From the NCBI RefSeq assembly GCF_949769195.1, contig NZ_OX458333.1, forward strand, positions 3,038,001 to 3,102,000: a DNA stretch of 64,000 nt, given 5' to 3'. Below are positions 32,920-41,199 of the stretch, piece after piece. Each line of letters begins with the position of its first letter. Positions within the stretch are counted from its first letter, which is position 1. The notes beneath the pieces were generated by a model that saw nothing but the letters and a program-made list of their open reading frames with translations, had not been told where the DNA came from and made no database searches. The DNA is from Methylocaldum szegediense (lineage in GTDB: Bacteria; Pseudomonadota; Gammaproteobacteria; Methylococcales; Methylococcaceae). The position numbers were made by a program, and so were the translations under genes.

Positions 32920-34335
32920 TTAATCCGACAGCCGACCGGGGTACCGCTGATTACGCAAGATTCCGGCCAGGCTCTTGGCAGATTGCATGCCTGAGAGCGG
33001 TATGCCTTGGACTACGAAGGATGGCGCCTCTTCGAAGCCCAATTCGTGTGCTTCAGCGGTATCCTGTTCGATGGCCTCGCCGAGCTCCGGGGACGAAAGG
33101 CACTGCACCAAGGCGTCTGAGTCGATATCCAGCCTGCTCGCCAGCGTGCGGAGAGCGTCATCTGTGTACCAGGCTTCGCCGAAGGCTGGCGGATTCCGGC
33201 CCAGAAGCTCGCTGCGCACACGACCGAAGGCGCCTAGCCGGTCGGCGCAGCGGGACAAGCGGGCCGCCTCGTCGGCCACAGGGTCGTACACCGGGATGAA
33301 GTCGCGGAAAACGACGCGCACGTTTCGCTGGGCGGCGAGAATCCGGTCGATTTCCCGATGAGCAGCCCGGCAGGGCGTACAGCGGTAATTGGTGTAGGCG
33401 ATCAAGCGCGGCCCATCCAGCGCGCCCAGAATGGGAGCGTTCAACTCGATCATGGGAAGACGGGGTAGCGAGGGCTCTTCGAGCAGGATCTCGATGCGAG
33501 CCGAATCCCGCAGCTTTTTTACCAAAGCCGCACGGCGGGTATAAGCCTTACGGAACGCCAAGTATTGGCGGGCGCGATCCGGGTCCGACACCGGTCGGCC
33601 TGCGGCGCGTTCGGATTCGATAGAGGCGTTCAGCTCCTTAGTCCCGACGGTCGTATCCCGCGTCATTTTTGCCAGCAGGTCCTCGATCGGGATACCGAGT
33701 CGCCTCGCCTCCTCGCTCAGGAGTCGATTCTCGACGGACGTCTCGAGACACCGCTGCCGCTCGAGATAGATTTCCTTTCTCAGCCGATACAGACGAAGCG
33801 CGGTGGCTTGTTCCAGCATTTCCGCCGTGATCGGGGTATCGTCCACCAGCGCCACCGTTCGTATCGGGGACAGCGGCTGTTCGAGTTCCGGCCCGTCCGG
33901 AAGCCAGACCTTGATGGCATGGCCCGCCCGGAGCCGGCGGCGCGCTTCGGCTTGCACGGATTCGAGTGCTTTCTGAGTCAGATAGAGCCGGATCGCGGGC
34001 CACTCCGCTGCCGGATTGCGCTTGGTCTCGAGCGGTGCGAAAGGCCCCTCGAAGTCTTCCGGCCGGGAGGCGCGAAAGGCGCGGATTGCCTCATCTGTGA
34101 CCGGCTTGGGCGAAGGGAATTTCGCTTCTGAGGAGGCTTGAAGCTGTCGGTCGATCAGCCGATCGAGCGCACGGGCCGCCTCGTCGGTTAAGGCTTGATG
34201 CAATCGAACAATTTTCGCGCGCGAGGGCGTATCGATTTCGGCCAACGGGATCGCCTGGCCGTCTATTTTGGCCGCCACCTCCTCCACGCGCGCGGCCGGG
34301 CTCACGGCCAGGAGCATCAGGAGAATGATCCACAT
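32920..34335 (-). CDS. DsbA-like thioredoxin-fold protein with long helical N-terminal region
   Basis: 471 residues. After a signal peptide (MWIILLMLLAVSPAA) come two SurA/PPIase-N-like helical stretches: AAKIDGQAIPLAEID, and around residue 150 VALVDDTPITAEMLE with NRLLSEEARRLGIP. The C-terminal third is a DsbA/DsbG-type thioredoxin domain with active site C319-T-P-C322 (YTNYRCTPCRAAH), and APSFVV with the cis-Pro at about 438. It is probably a periplasmic disulfide oxidoreductase joined to a chaperone-like part. It is the last gene of a three-gene minus-strand operon, 9 bases after the coiled-coil protein gene. The combination is unusual for DsbA proteins. Confidence 0.82.
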   Translation of the reverse strand: MWIILLMLLAVSPAARVEEVAAKIDGQAIPLAEIDTPSRAKIVRLHQALTDEAARALDRLIDRQLQASSEAKFPSPKPVTDEAIRAFRASRPEDFEGPFAPLETKRNPAAEWPAIRLYLTQKALESVQAEARRRLRAGHAIKVWLPDGPELEQPLSPIRTVALVDDTPITAEMLEQATALRLYRLRKEIYLERQRCLETSVENRLLSEEARRLGIPIEDLLAKMTRDTTVGTKELNASIESERAAGRPVSDPDRARQYLAFRKAYTRRAALVKKLRDSARIEILLEEPSLPRLPMIELNAPILGALDGPRLIAYTNYRCTPCRAAHREIDRILAAQRNVRVVFRDFIPVYDPVADEAARLSRCADRLGAFGRVRSELLGRNPPAFGEAWYTDDALRTLASRLDIDSDALVQCLSSPELGEAIEQDTAEAHELGFEEAPSFVVQGIPLSGMQSAKSLAGILRNQRYPGRLSD

Positions 34336-34344
34336 CGAACCTTC

Positions 34345-34992
34345 TTATCGAGCCGATTCGCCGGGTTTTGCCGGGTGGACTTCCTCGACGGGGTCGCCGT
34401 CAAGTCCTCTTAGGAAGTCCGAGAAGCCGATGCCGAGTTCTTCGCGGAACAGTCGATCCGATTCCACCAGAACCAGGGTGCGCGCTAGGTGATCGCGCAA
34501 GGATTCGGGATCGTGAGGATCGAGAGGTTCCTGGCCTAATCCGACGGACGCATCGCGCAGCCGGCGCAAGGTTCCGAGTAAACGTTCCATACGCTCGGGA
34601 TCGAGTTTCCGGCCTAGGCGCCGCTCCACCTCGTGCTCCAACGCACGGCTGACCAAGGCGTCCCACTGCTCGTTACGGATGGCATCGGACGTCGAATCGA
34701 GGTCTGGGGGCGGCGGGCTTGACGGCGAAGCCACTGAGCCTGGCGGCGCGTAGCTTGATGTAGCCGGTGCCATAACCGGACTCGGCGGGGAAATCGTGGG
34801 GTTCTGCGCCGCTTCGGATTGCAACCGAGCGTGCAGCACCGCGAGTTCCTGTTCCGCTTTCCGAGCGCGTGCCTGCCAGTGTTCGATCTTGTCCTCGATC
34901 GGAGCCGTCGGCGAGTGGCTGGATAAAAGGACCGTGATCGCGCTGGCCAGGCTTGCACCAAATAAAAACGCGGTGATCCGGTTCACGAGCAT
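34345..34992 (-). CDS. Membrane-anchored coiled-coil protein, hypothetical
   Basis: 215 residues: one N-terminal membrane segment (ITAFLFGASLASAITVLLSS), a short coiled coil (KIEHWQARARKAEQELAVLH), a Pro/Ser-rich linker (about residues 68-98) and a charged helical C-terminal domain. No family was recognised. It starts 2 bases after the SGNH hydrolase stop and ends 9 bases before the DsbA-like gene, so the three products are made together and probably act in the periplasm. Confidence 0.75.
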   Translation of the reverse strand: MLVNRITAFLFGASLASAITVLLSSHSPTAPIEDKIEHWQARARKAEQELAVLHARLQSEAAQNPTISPPSPVMAPATSSYAPPGSVASPSSPPPPDLDSTSDAIRNEQWDALVSRALEHEVERRLGRKLDPERMERLLGTLRRLRDASVGLGQEPLDPHDPESLRDHLARTLVLVESDRLFREELGIGFSDFLRGLDGDPVEEVHPAKPGESAR

Positions 34993-34994
34993 CC

Positions 34995-35879
34995 CTAATC
35001 GAGTTCCTGATGATCCCTGAACGGACCGCTATTCCAGGTCTCTCTGGACAGCGCTTTCTGCCCTTCCCAGGAACTGTGGAAACAATCGATGTTCGAGAGT
35101 TCGCTCTGCGTCAACGGATAGGTGAAGCTCACATCGGTAAACGAGATAAACTTATCCTGATGCTGTGCGGCTTTGTTTTCGGTGAGTTCCTTCAGGATCT
35201 GGTTGTACGCCATGATCCGGGATAGCGCGAAGGCTCGGTCCGAATCGGTCGCATCGGGCGAAAGCAGTGAGCCGCAGCTGCCGGACCGCGCCCAAACGTC
35301 CGGACAGTCGACCAGCCCGAGCGACTGTTTGACCCGGCCCTGGTTATAGACCTCGACGATATTGGGGATTGCCACTACCTGGACGGTGGCGCCGGCAGCC
35401 AAATTCGCAAGCAGGGTATCGATCCCGTTCTCGAACCGAGTCCTGAACTGCTCGTCGGTCGGAAGATCGGCGATGGAATCCTTGCAGACATCATTCGCAC
35501 CCAGCAGCACCGTGGCATAGGTGACGTTCTTGCCGGCCGCGCCGGAGGCTTGCGCCGTCAGATCCGCCATCGTCGCGCCGTTTACGGCCGCCGTCTGATT
35601 GCTGCGACCGCTAGTCCCGAAATTGGCGTCGATGCGCTGATTGTGCGACCGCACATCCGGCAGTCCGAAGAGATCCTCCCAAAAGCCGTGATAACCGTTG
35701 ACCCAGCTCAGGTTCAGATTATCCAGGGGTACATTGGCATTGAAGCCCCGCGTCATGGAATCGCCCAGCGAAAAGAGCCGCTTTGGCTCGTTCTGGCCCG
35801 GTTCCAGGGCGAGCGCCGAGCCTGCCGCGACCAATGCCGTCAATAAAGTTCCTGACGTGAATCGACTATGAATCCTCAT
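34995..35879 (-). CDS. Secreted SGNH/GDSL-family hydrolase
   Basis: About 294 residues with signal peptide (SGTLLTALVAAGSALA). SGNH blocks: block I FSLGDSMTRGF with nucleophile Ser41, block III GAND (VLLGANDVC) and block V D-x-x-H (DCFHSSWEGQ). It contains several cysteines (VCKDS, VDCPDVW, GSCGS, DCFH), consistent with disulfides and with the co-encoded DsbA-like protein. The start ATG at 35879 follows AAGGAG; the frame extends upstream without support. Predicted lipase/esterase of unknown substrate. Confidence 0.86.
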   Translation of the reverse strand: MRIHSRFTSGTLLTALVAAGSALALEPGQNEPKRLFSLGDSMTRGFNANVPLDNLNLSWVNGYHGFWEDLFGLPDVRSHNQRIDANFGTSGRSNQTAAVNGATMADLTAQASGAAGKNVTYATVLLGANDVCKDSIADLPTDEQFRTRFENGIDTLLANLAAGATVQVVAIPNIVEVYNQGRVKQSLGLVDCPDVWARSGSCGSLLSPDATDSDRAFALSRIMAYNQILKELTENKAAQHQDKFISFTDVSFTYPLTQSELSNIDCFHSSWEGQKALSRETWNSGPFRDHQELD

Positions 35880-36186
35880 AGCTATCTCCTTCGCGAGAGG
35901 ATTCCTAGAGGACTCATCAGAAGGCAAGAAAGTTCATGGAACGTACATGCGAGCGCGAAGCCTGACCTCTACGCCATCCCGGCTCGTTTCAAATTCGGTT
36001 CATTACAGTTAGTGGCCGGCGCTAAGACTTATCCCATCGGAAGGATCTCTTTTGTCGCGAACGAAGAACACGAACTTTGAAGACGAGGCATTATCAAATG
36101 TAATTATGTAATAAAGCCTGTATCGCTATGTAATAGCAAATAGCAGGGAAGAGGCATGGCAGGTAATCGACCGACACGTAATCCGA
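35880..36186. other. Spacer between SGNH operon and IS copy 1
   Basis: About 307 bases. It should hold the promoter of the SGNH operon; no gene is supported. The base next to the IS edge shows no target duplication with the other flank. Confidence 0.4.
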
Positions 36187-37147
36187 TGTCAAGTCCCGCA
36201 AGATCGTAAACCTTCTTTCGAAAAAGATGAGGATGGGACAGTTGCCAGTTTTTGAGAGCCTGGATCGGGGTGAGATGGCCTAAGGCCTTTTGGGGAATGT
36301 GATGATTGTACAGCTCGACATAGCGGTGCAGGGTGGTGTCCAGATCGGCGGTTGAATCGAAGTGATGGGTTTGCAACACCTCCTCGATGCGGCCATTGAA
36401 GCGTTCCACCAGGCCATTCGTTTGGGGCCGGCCCGGCGGAATCAGGCGATGTTCGATGCCTTGTTCAGTACAGAGGCGGTCAAACTCATGCGTCCCCGAG
36501 GGCTGCCGAGTTCGGGTCAGGAAACGGTCGGTAAACTCCGAGCCGTTGTCGGTCAGGCATTTCTGGATGCGGAAAGGCGCGGCCTGAATCACCGCTTTGA
36601 GGAAGTCCTTTGCGCTTAAGGCGGTGCGGTTGGGCTTGAGGGCGACATAGACCCAGCGGGTGGCGCGGTCGATGGCGACGAACAGGTATCGGCGGGGTTC
36701 GCCGTCGATGGCGGGCAAGTACTTAACATCCAGGTGAAGGAAGCCGGGCTCATAGGCCTTGAAGGGTTTGACCTTCGCCTTCTCTGTAGGCGGAAGCAGG
36801 GTCTTGAGGGACGCCACCCCGTGGCGGCGCAGGCAGCGGTCTAGCCCGGAACGGGACACGGCGGGATTGAGAAATTCCCGGGTCACGGCCAGGAGATCAT
36901 CCAAGGGGAGGAGCAGAGCTTGGCGGAGGTAGACCACGATGGCTTCCTGGGCGGGCGTGAGCGTGGTTCTGAGGGTGTGGGGCCGGTGTGAGGCATCTTC
37001 GACCGAGGAGCGGTGTTTCCACTTGCGGACGGTCGTTCGGCTAATGCCATGCTTTTGGGCCAAGGCGCGCTCGCTCAACGTGGACGCTTGAATGGCCTGC
37101 CGAACGGCCGGGGTGGTACGGGCGTTCTTATGAAGACGAATCTGCAT
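36104..37147 (-). CDS. IS481-family transposase (copy 1), reads out of the element
   Basis: DDE transposase with N-terminal helix-turn-helix (LSERALAQKHGISRTTVRKWKH) and an rve core: DVKYLPAIDG (first Asp), CLTDNGSEFTD (second Asp), NGLVERFNGRIEE (Glu), ending RKKVYDLAGLD inside the IS. The element has no stop codon of its own; here translation continues 28 residues into the flank before TAA at 36104. The start ATG at 37147 (MQIRLHKNARTT) follows GTGAGG; a GTG at 37162 is the alternative. Confidence 0.9.
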   Translation of the reverse strand: MQIRLHKNARTTPAVRQAIQASTLSERALAQKHGISRTTVRKWKHRSSVEDASHRPHTLRTTLTPAQEAIVVYLRQALLLPLDDLLAVTREFLNPAVSRSGLDRCLRRHGVASLKTLLPPTEKAKVKPFKAYEPGFLHLDVKYLPAIDGEPRRYLFVAIDRATRWVYVALKPNRTALSAKDFLKAVIQAAPFRIQKCLTDNGSEFTDRFLTRTRQPSGTHEFDRLCTEQGIEHRLIPPGRPQTNGLVERFNGRIEEVLQTHHFDSTADLDTTLHRYVELYNHHIPQKALGHLTPIQALKNWQLSHPHLFRKKVYDLAGLDIGLRVGRLPAMPLPCYLLLHSDTGFIT

Positions 37148-37251
37148 GGAGAGAAACCTCACTTGGACGAACCGAATATCTCCTGGAGAAGGCTCCGGGC
37201 TTCGAACAGAGCATAACTCCTTCTCGGTAAATAATCACACGAGACGCGACA
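36187..37251 (-). mobile_element. IS481-family insertion sequence, copy 1 (1,065 bp)
   Basis: The ends were fixed by comparing the two copies: shared sequence begins TGTCGCGTCTCGTG on the left (transposase-sense) end and finishes CGGGACTTGACA. TGT...ACA termini and imperfect inverted repeats (TGTCGCGTCTCG versus TGTCAAGTCCCG) suit IS481. The copy is almost identical to 41200-42264; two base differences were found by eye. Flanks here (TCCGA and CTTAT) show no target-site duplication, unlike copy 2. Confidence 0.92.
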
Positions 37252-37965
37252 CTTATGCCGCCCGATCACGTGCGCGTCACGGCCGACTGGGCACCTGGCC
37301 GCGTAGGCATCGCTTCGCGTATCCATGATTTTGCGGTGAACGCGAATGCGTTCGCGGCAAACGTGAATACGACCAACATCAGTGACATTGTACTCGTCTA
37401 CTTAGGGGCCGCCGATCTCGGCCCGGTGGACAGTCAGCGGATCTACGCCGTCGCACGTGACCGAGGTGGCGGATCGGTCGTGCTTAGCGGCCGACTGACG
37501 ACCACCGATACGGTCACTCAATATGGCCGCGGTTTTTCCACGTTTGCTACCGGCGTATACGGCACGCCCACCGCACAGCCATCCGGTGGTCTGGGTACCT
37601 ATCGCAGCGCGCCTTTCACGCCTTCGTCTATCACGGATACGGGCTATGAGCTTGTTATGAACAGTGCGAACCAGGTGGGTCAAGGCGGCGACAGCGGAGG
37701 TCCGACTGTGGTCACCGTCAACGGATTCGGAGTCGGCATCGCGGGGGTCCAGTCCACTTGCTCACCGACAGGATACATCCCCAACACGCCTGCCGCCTCG
37801 CAAAATTGGTCTTGGGCCACCGGCGCCAGTGCCTGCCAATATGTGTCGACCGAACCCTTCATCAACGAGATCCTGAGCACTACCGAAGCGACCCCGGAGT
37901 GCGCGCTCGGCCCCGCCTGTGCCGTTATACCCATCGTTCGCGGTGTCATGCGGACGGCCGACTGA
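37252..37965 (+). pseudogene. 5'-truncated trypsin-like serine protease
   Basis: The open frame starts directly at the IS edge and lacks a signal peptide and the TAAHC-type histidine region. What remains is the second half of a chymotrypsin-fold protease: NISDIVLVYL (likely catalytic Asp strand) and QVGQGGDSGGPTVV (catalytic Ser), followed by a strand with two cysteines (QSTCSP, SACQYV). An ATG at 37255 could give a 236-residue product, but without the His it cannot be active. It is followed by a small secreted protein gene 31 bases downstream. Confidence 0.8.
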
Positions 37966-37996
37966 TTACCATCCATCCACCTCAACGGAGGACTAC

Positions 37997-38335
37997 ATGC
38001 GCCCCATTGCCATAACGCTCGCCGCGGCCGCCGCGGCATTGTCCGTGCCAGCCGCCGGTCAGCCGGTTTCTCAGGCCGGATCGATCACCATGATACGTAC
38101 CGGCTGGAATCTGGATAGTTTCGCCGTCGTCACCGCCGAGCCGATCGTCAACCCCGCTGGCTGCCCCACTCCGGACGGCTACACCTCGGATAAGTCGTTT
38201 CCCGGCTATGAGACGTTTTATTCCGCCGCGCTCACGGCGTTCATTGCCCGCCGCCGCGTGATAATGGTCGTGGATGACACCCAATGCATCCACGATCGGC
38301 CGAAGATCGTCGGTATCAATGTGACTTCGGAGTAG
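37997..38335 (+). CDS. Small secreted protein next to the truncated protease
   Basis: 112 residues with signal peptide (AITLAAAAAALSVPAAGQ) and two cysteines (PAGCPTPDGY and DDTQCIHD) that may form one disulfide. GGAGG lies 5 bases before the ATG at 37997. No family was recognised. It was presumably co-transcribed with the protease before the IS insertion removed the upstream promoter; expression now is uncertain. Confidence 0.72.
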   Translation: MRPIAITLAAAAAALSVPAAGQPVSQAGSITMIRTGWNLDSFAVVTAEPIVNPAGCPTPDGYTSDKSFPGYETFYSAALTAFIARRRVIMVVDDTQCIHDRPKIVGINVTSE

Positions 38336-38749
38336 CACCGTAGACGCTGCGGTCTATAGCGTCGACTGCGCCGCGTGAGGCGTATCGCAAGACACGTCAA
38401 ACAACGACGGCGCGAGGCGCACGTGGGCATTAGCCCGCGTGGGGAACAAGCTTCGGTGCAGCAAAGCGAGTGCCACTTTGCCGATCTTCCCAGGGGCTAT
38501 TTTCGTCCGCCGGGTTTTCCGGGTTCGCGCATGTGCAACGAACGGCAAAAGGCACCGCGTTTTAAACAGTCCGTATCAAGAAGAGGTCTAGTCATGGCTA
38601 AAGCGTGGATGAAAACATTGGAACGTTGGAACTGACCCGTTCTCGCGGGAACTCTTCCGGATTAAATCGGCCTTGAGCGATATGCCCATTTGATTTGCAC
38701 GCCGGCAGTCGCATTTTTCCGAATTTCAGCCATTGTTTGGGGAGGCGGT
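38336..38749. other. Gene-poor stretch inside the IS-bracketed island
   Basis: 414 bases. An 86-codon frame (38375-38635) has poor composition and no ribosome site. It ends in a 13-codon piece, MAKAWMKTLERWN, that does have AAGAGG upstream, but this is too short to call. Confidence 0.4.
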
Positions 38750-39292
38750 ATGCACGACTGGAATGTCGTCGTTTCAGTATTCGAGCACGGGTTCAGGCGT
38801 GCCTGTCGTCTGCTCGAGCAGCTCGGCCCTGTCCATAAAACCGATTACTTCAATGTGCTGGTGATGAAGATCGAGGATACCGAAGGATTTCTTCGCACAC
38901 TCAAGGACTGGTCGATCAGAGATCCCGAAATCTTCACGCAGTGCATTTCCCGAGCGATTCCTCTCACGGCTTTGTTCGTCTTCCAAACACCGCCGGAGTT
39001 CGAAGCGAAAGCGCGAGAGGCCGCCGCTCGCTGGCTGCCGGACTTGGCCGGCCTGCGGTTCCATGTGCGCATGCACCGTCGAGGATTCGCCGGGCGTCTG
39101 TCCAGTCAGGATGAGGAGCGTTTTCTCGACGAATTCTTGCTGAGCAATCTGGATGAGGCCGGAACGCCAGGCTCGATCGACTTCCAAGATACCGATGCGA
39201 TACTGGCCCTCGAAACGGTCGGGCAGCGTGCAGGACTTTCCCTGTGGACGCGGGATCAGCTTCGGACTTATCCGTTCCTGGGGCTGGACTGA
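38750..39292 (+). CDS. THUMP domain protein
   Basis: 180 residues; ATG at 38750 directly after GGGGAGGCGGT. The THUMP fold is recognisable from NVVVSVFEHGFRRACRLLEQ, DYFNVLVMKIED, FHVRMHRRGFAGRLSSQ and ALETVGQRAGLSLWTRDQL. THUMP domains bind the acceptor arm of tRNA and are usually fused to modification enzymes; this is a stand-alone one, a form also found in various bacteria. It may recruit tRNA for a partner. The next gene encodes a radical SAM protein on the same strand. Confidence 0.82.
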   Translation: MHDWNVVVSVFEHGFRRACRLLEQLGPVHKTDYFNVLVMKIEDTEGFLRTLKDWSIRDPEIFTQCISRAIPLTALFVFQTPPEFEAKAREAAARWLPDLAGLRFHVRMHRRGFAGRLSSQDEERFLDEFLLSNLDEAGTPGSIDFQDTDAILALETVGQRAGLSLWTRDQLRTYPFLGLD

Positions 39293-39418
39293 GCAAAGCT
39301 TGCCGGCGGCGTCCGCCGCTTGAAGCGAATTCACCGGATTCTGGTCACAGGCCGATGCGCGATGTGCAATCATTTCGGCGCTCAAGAAATTCTGAGGTTG
39401 ATTCAGAAAGGCAGAGCC

Positions 39419-40363
39419 ATGAACTCGGCGGAAAAAGAAAGGCAAGGCTTTCAAGCCGGTTATCTCGCTTTGCTTGCGAGCGGCGAACTCGAGCAACGGG
39501 TCCGCATCGCCCGCCGGCATCTCCAGTCCTGCGATCTCTGCGCACGCTATTGCCGGGTCGACCGGTTGAAGACGGTCCGGGGCGCGGTGTGCCGTACCGG
39601 GGAACGCACCGTGGTCTACAGTTACGGTCCCCATCATGGCGAAGAAGACGTGCTGCGCGGTTGGAACGGGTCGGGAACGATCTTCTTCAGTTGGTGCAAC
39701 TTGCGCTGCGAGTTCTGCCAGAACTGGGAGATCAGCCAAAGGGGCGAGGGCCGCGAGGTCGAGCTGGAGGAATTGGCGGCGATGATGCTGAACTTGCAGG
39801 CCAGAGGATGCCACAACATCAATTTCGTCACCCCCAGCCATGCGGTGGCGCAGATTCTGGCCGCGACATGGATCGCCGCACAACAAGGGCTCACGCTACC
39901 CCTGGTTTATAACACCGCCGGCTACGACAGTCCGGAGGCTCTCGCGCTGCTCGACGGCGTCATCGACATCTATATGCCGGACATGAAATATGGCGATTCC
40001 GTCATCGCCCACCGCTATTCCCACGTGCGGAACTATTGGGAGGTTAACCAGGCAGCGATCAAGGAGATGCACCGCCAGGTCGGCGACCTGCGGCTGGACG
40101 AGAACGGTTTGGCCTATCGAGGGTTGTTGACACGGCATCTGGTTCTTCCGGCCGGCCTGGCCGGGACGGAAACGGTTCTGGAGTTCATCGCCCGCGAGAT
40201 TTCCACAGAGACTTATGTCAATTTGATGGGACAGTACTATCCCGGCTATCGGGCCAGCGCCCTGCCGGAGTTATCCCGCCGCATTGCCGCGACGGAATAC
40301 AGAGAAGCGCTGGATATCGCCTGGCGTCTGGGCCTGACGCGGCAGGCCGACCGTCGCTGGTGA
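39419..40363 (+). CDS. PflX-like radical SAM protein
   Basis: 314 residues. The radical SAM motif C93-x3-C97-x2-C100 (FSWCNLRCEFCQNWE) and the glycyl-radical-activase-like barrel (GCHNINFVTPSHAV, LVYNTAGYDSPEAL, IDIYMPDMKYGD) match COG1313 (PflX). An N-terminal extra cysteine cluster (CDLCARYC...C, residues 38-58) may hold a second Fe-S centre or zinc. The substrate is unknown. The ATG at 39419 starts just before the conserved GYLALLASGEL; an ATG-like frame extends to 39320. No glycyl radical enzyme is nearby. Confidence 0.88.
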   Translation: MNSAEKERQGFQAGYLALLASGELEQRVRIARRHLQSCDLCARYCRVDRLKTVRGAVCRTGERTVVYSYGPHHGEEDVLRGWNGSGTIFFSWCNLRCEFCQNWEISQRGEGREVELEELAAMMLNLQARGCHNINFVTPSHAVAQILAATWIAAQQGLTLPLVYNTAGYDSPEALALLDGVIDIYMPDMKYGDSVIAHRYSHVRNYWEVNQAAIKEMHRQVGDLRLDENGLAYRGLLTRHLVLPAGLAGTETVLEFIAREISTETYVNLMGQYYPGYRASALPELSRRIAATEYREALDIAWRLGLTRQADRRW

Positions 40364-40466
40364 ACCGTTGGCTCTGAGTGTCATGCTACTGATCCAGCTT
40401 TCGCGTACGGAAGCAACATCCGGGGCAATGGCCAGCAGCCATTGCACCCGAATGTCGGCATTTCCT

Positions 40467-40919
40467 TTACTTGGCTTTACATATACCGGGACAATCTGCG
40501 CCGCCCTGGGTGGGATCGCAGTTGTCACTAGGATCATCGACACAGACCTGACCATCGGGGCACTGGGCTCCCGTGATACCGCCACAGGCTACGGGTTCAT
40601 TTTTCTGACACTCGCCCTTATGGTCGATGGAAACTCCAGCGGCAGCCGCCTCACAGGCATTGCCATAAGTTTTGCCGTCGCAACCGCAGACGGGGTCAAA
40701 TTCCCTGGTGCAAACGGTTGGTTTGGTTTTGCAGACCCCTTGTGTATCTGGAACTTTGCACTGGCCGATGCCGTAATCACAGTACTGCCCCTCCGGACAA
40801 GACAACCCGCGGATAGTACCGCATATCGTTTCGGAAGGTTTGGGCGGAGTCTCACGGTCGCAACCAGCAAGCAAAGTGACCAGAGAAAAATAAACCAGCA
40901 GTGTGAAAAGTCTTTTCAT
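40467..40919 (-). CDS. Kazal-type protease inhibitor lipoprotein
   Basis: 150 residues, cysteine-rich lipoprotein: lipobox LLAGC with Cys20. The centre (residues about 65-105) is a Kazal domain with CTREFDPVCGCDGKTYGNAC and the closing SIDHKGEC. It is flanked by two related cysteine modules (CGTIRGLSCPEGQYC and CGGITGAQCPDGQVC), suggesting internal duplication. Kazal domains block serine proteases in the substrate-like manner. GGAG precedes the ATG. It lies in the same IS-bracketed segment as the truncated trypsin-like protease. Confidence 0.88.
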   Translation of the reverse strand: MKRLFTLLVYFSLVTLLAGCDRETPPKPSETICGTIRGLSCPEGQYCDYGIGQCKVPDTQGVCKTKPTVCTREFDPVCGCDGKTYGNACEAAAAGVSIDHKGECQKNEPVACGGITGAQCPDGQVCVDDPSDNCDPTQGGADCPGICKAK

Positions 40920-41199
40920 ACTCTACTCTCCATGATGTTCAACATCGTTCGATGTTGTCGTAAGGCATGTAGATAGCGCGGTTTTGCGGCGCGGGTTCCC
41001 GGAATTTCCGTCAAGTCCTCCTTGCACACCCTTGATGAGGGAAAGCCTTAGAACCACCCGAGATCGGAGCATCGTAGATCAGGCAGGAGTCGCATTAACC
41101 GGTGCTCCCAACAGGCCTGACCGGCATGGAAGGGATTCTGGCACTCACCGGACGCATGAGACTCAATTCGAGATTTTTCCCTCTTCTTTGGTGGCTAGC

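Noticed and set aside
38375-38635. 86-codon plus-strand frame and its 13-codon end piece
   Set aside because: The long form has no ribosome site and poor composition; the 13-codon ORF at 38594-38635 has AAGAGG upstream but is too short to support without homologues.
38774-39886. 370-codon minus-strand frame
   Set aside because: Antisense to both the THUMP and radical SAM genes, whose domains are unambiguous.
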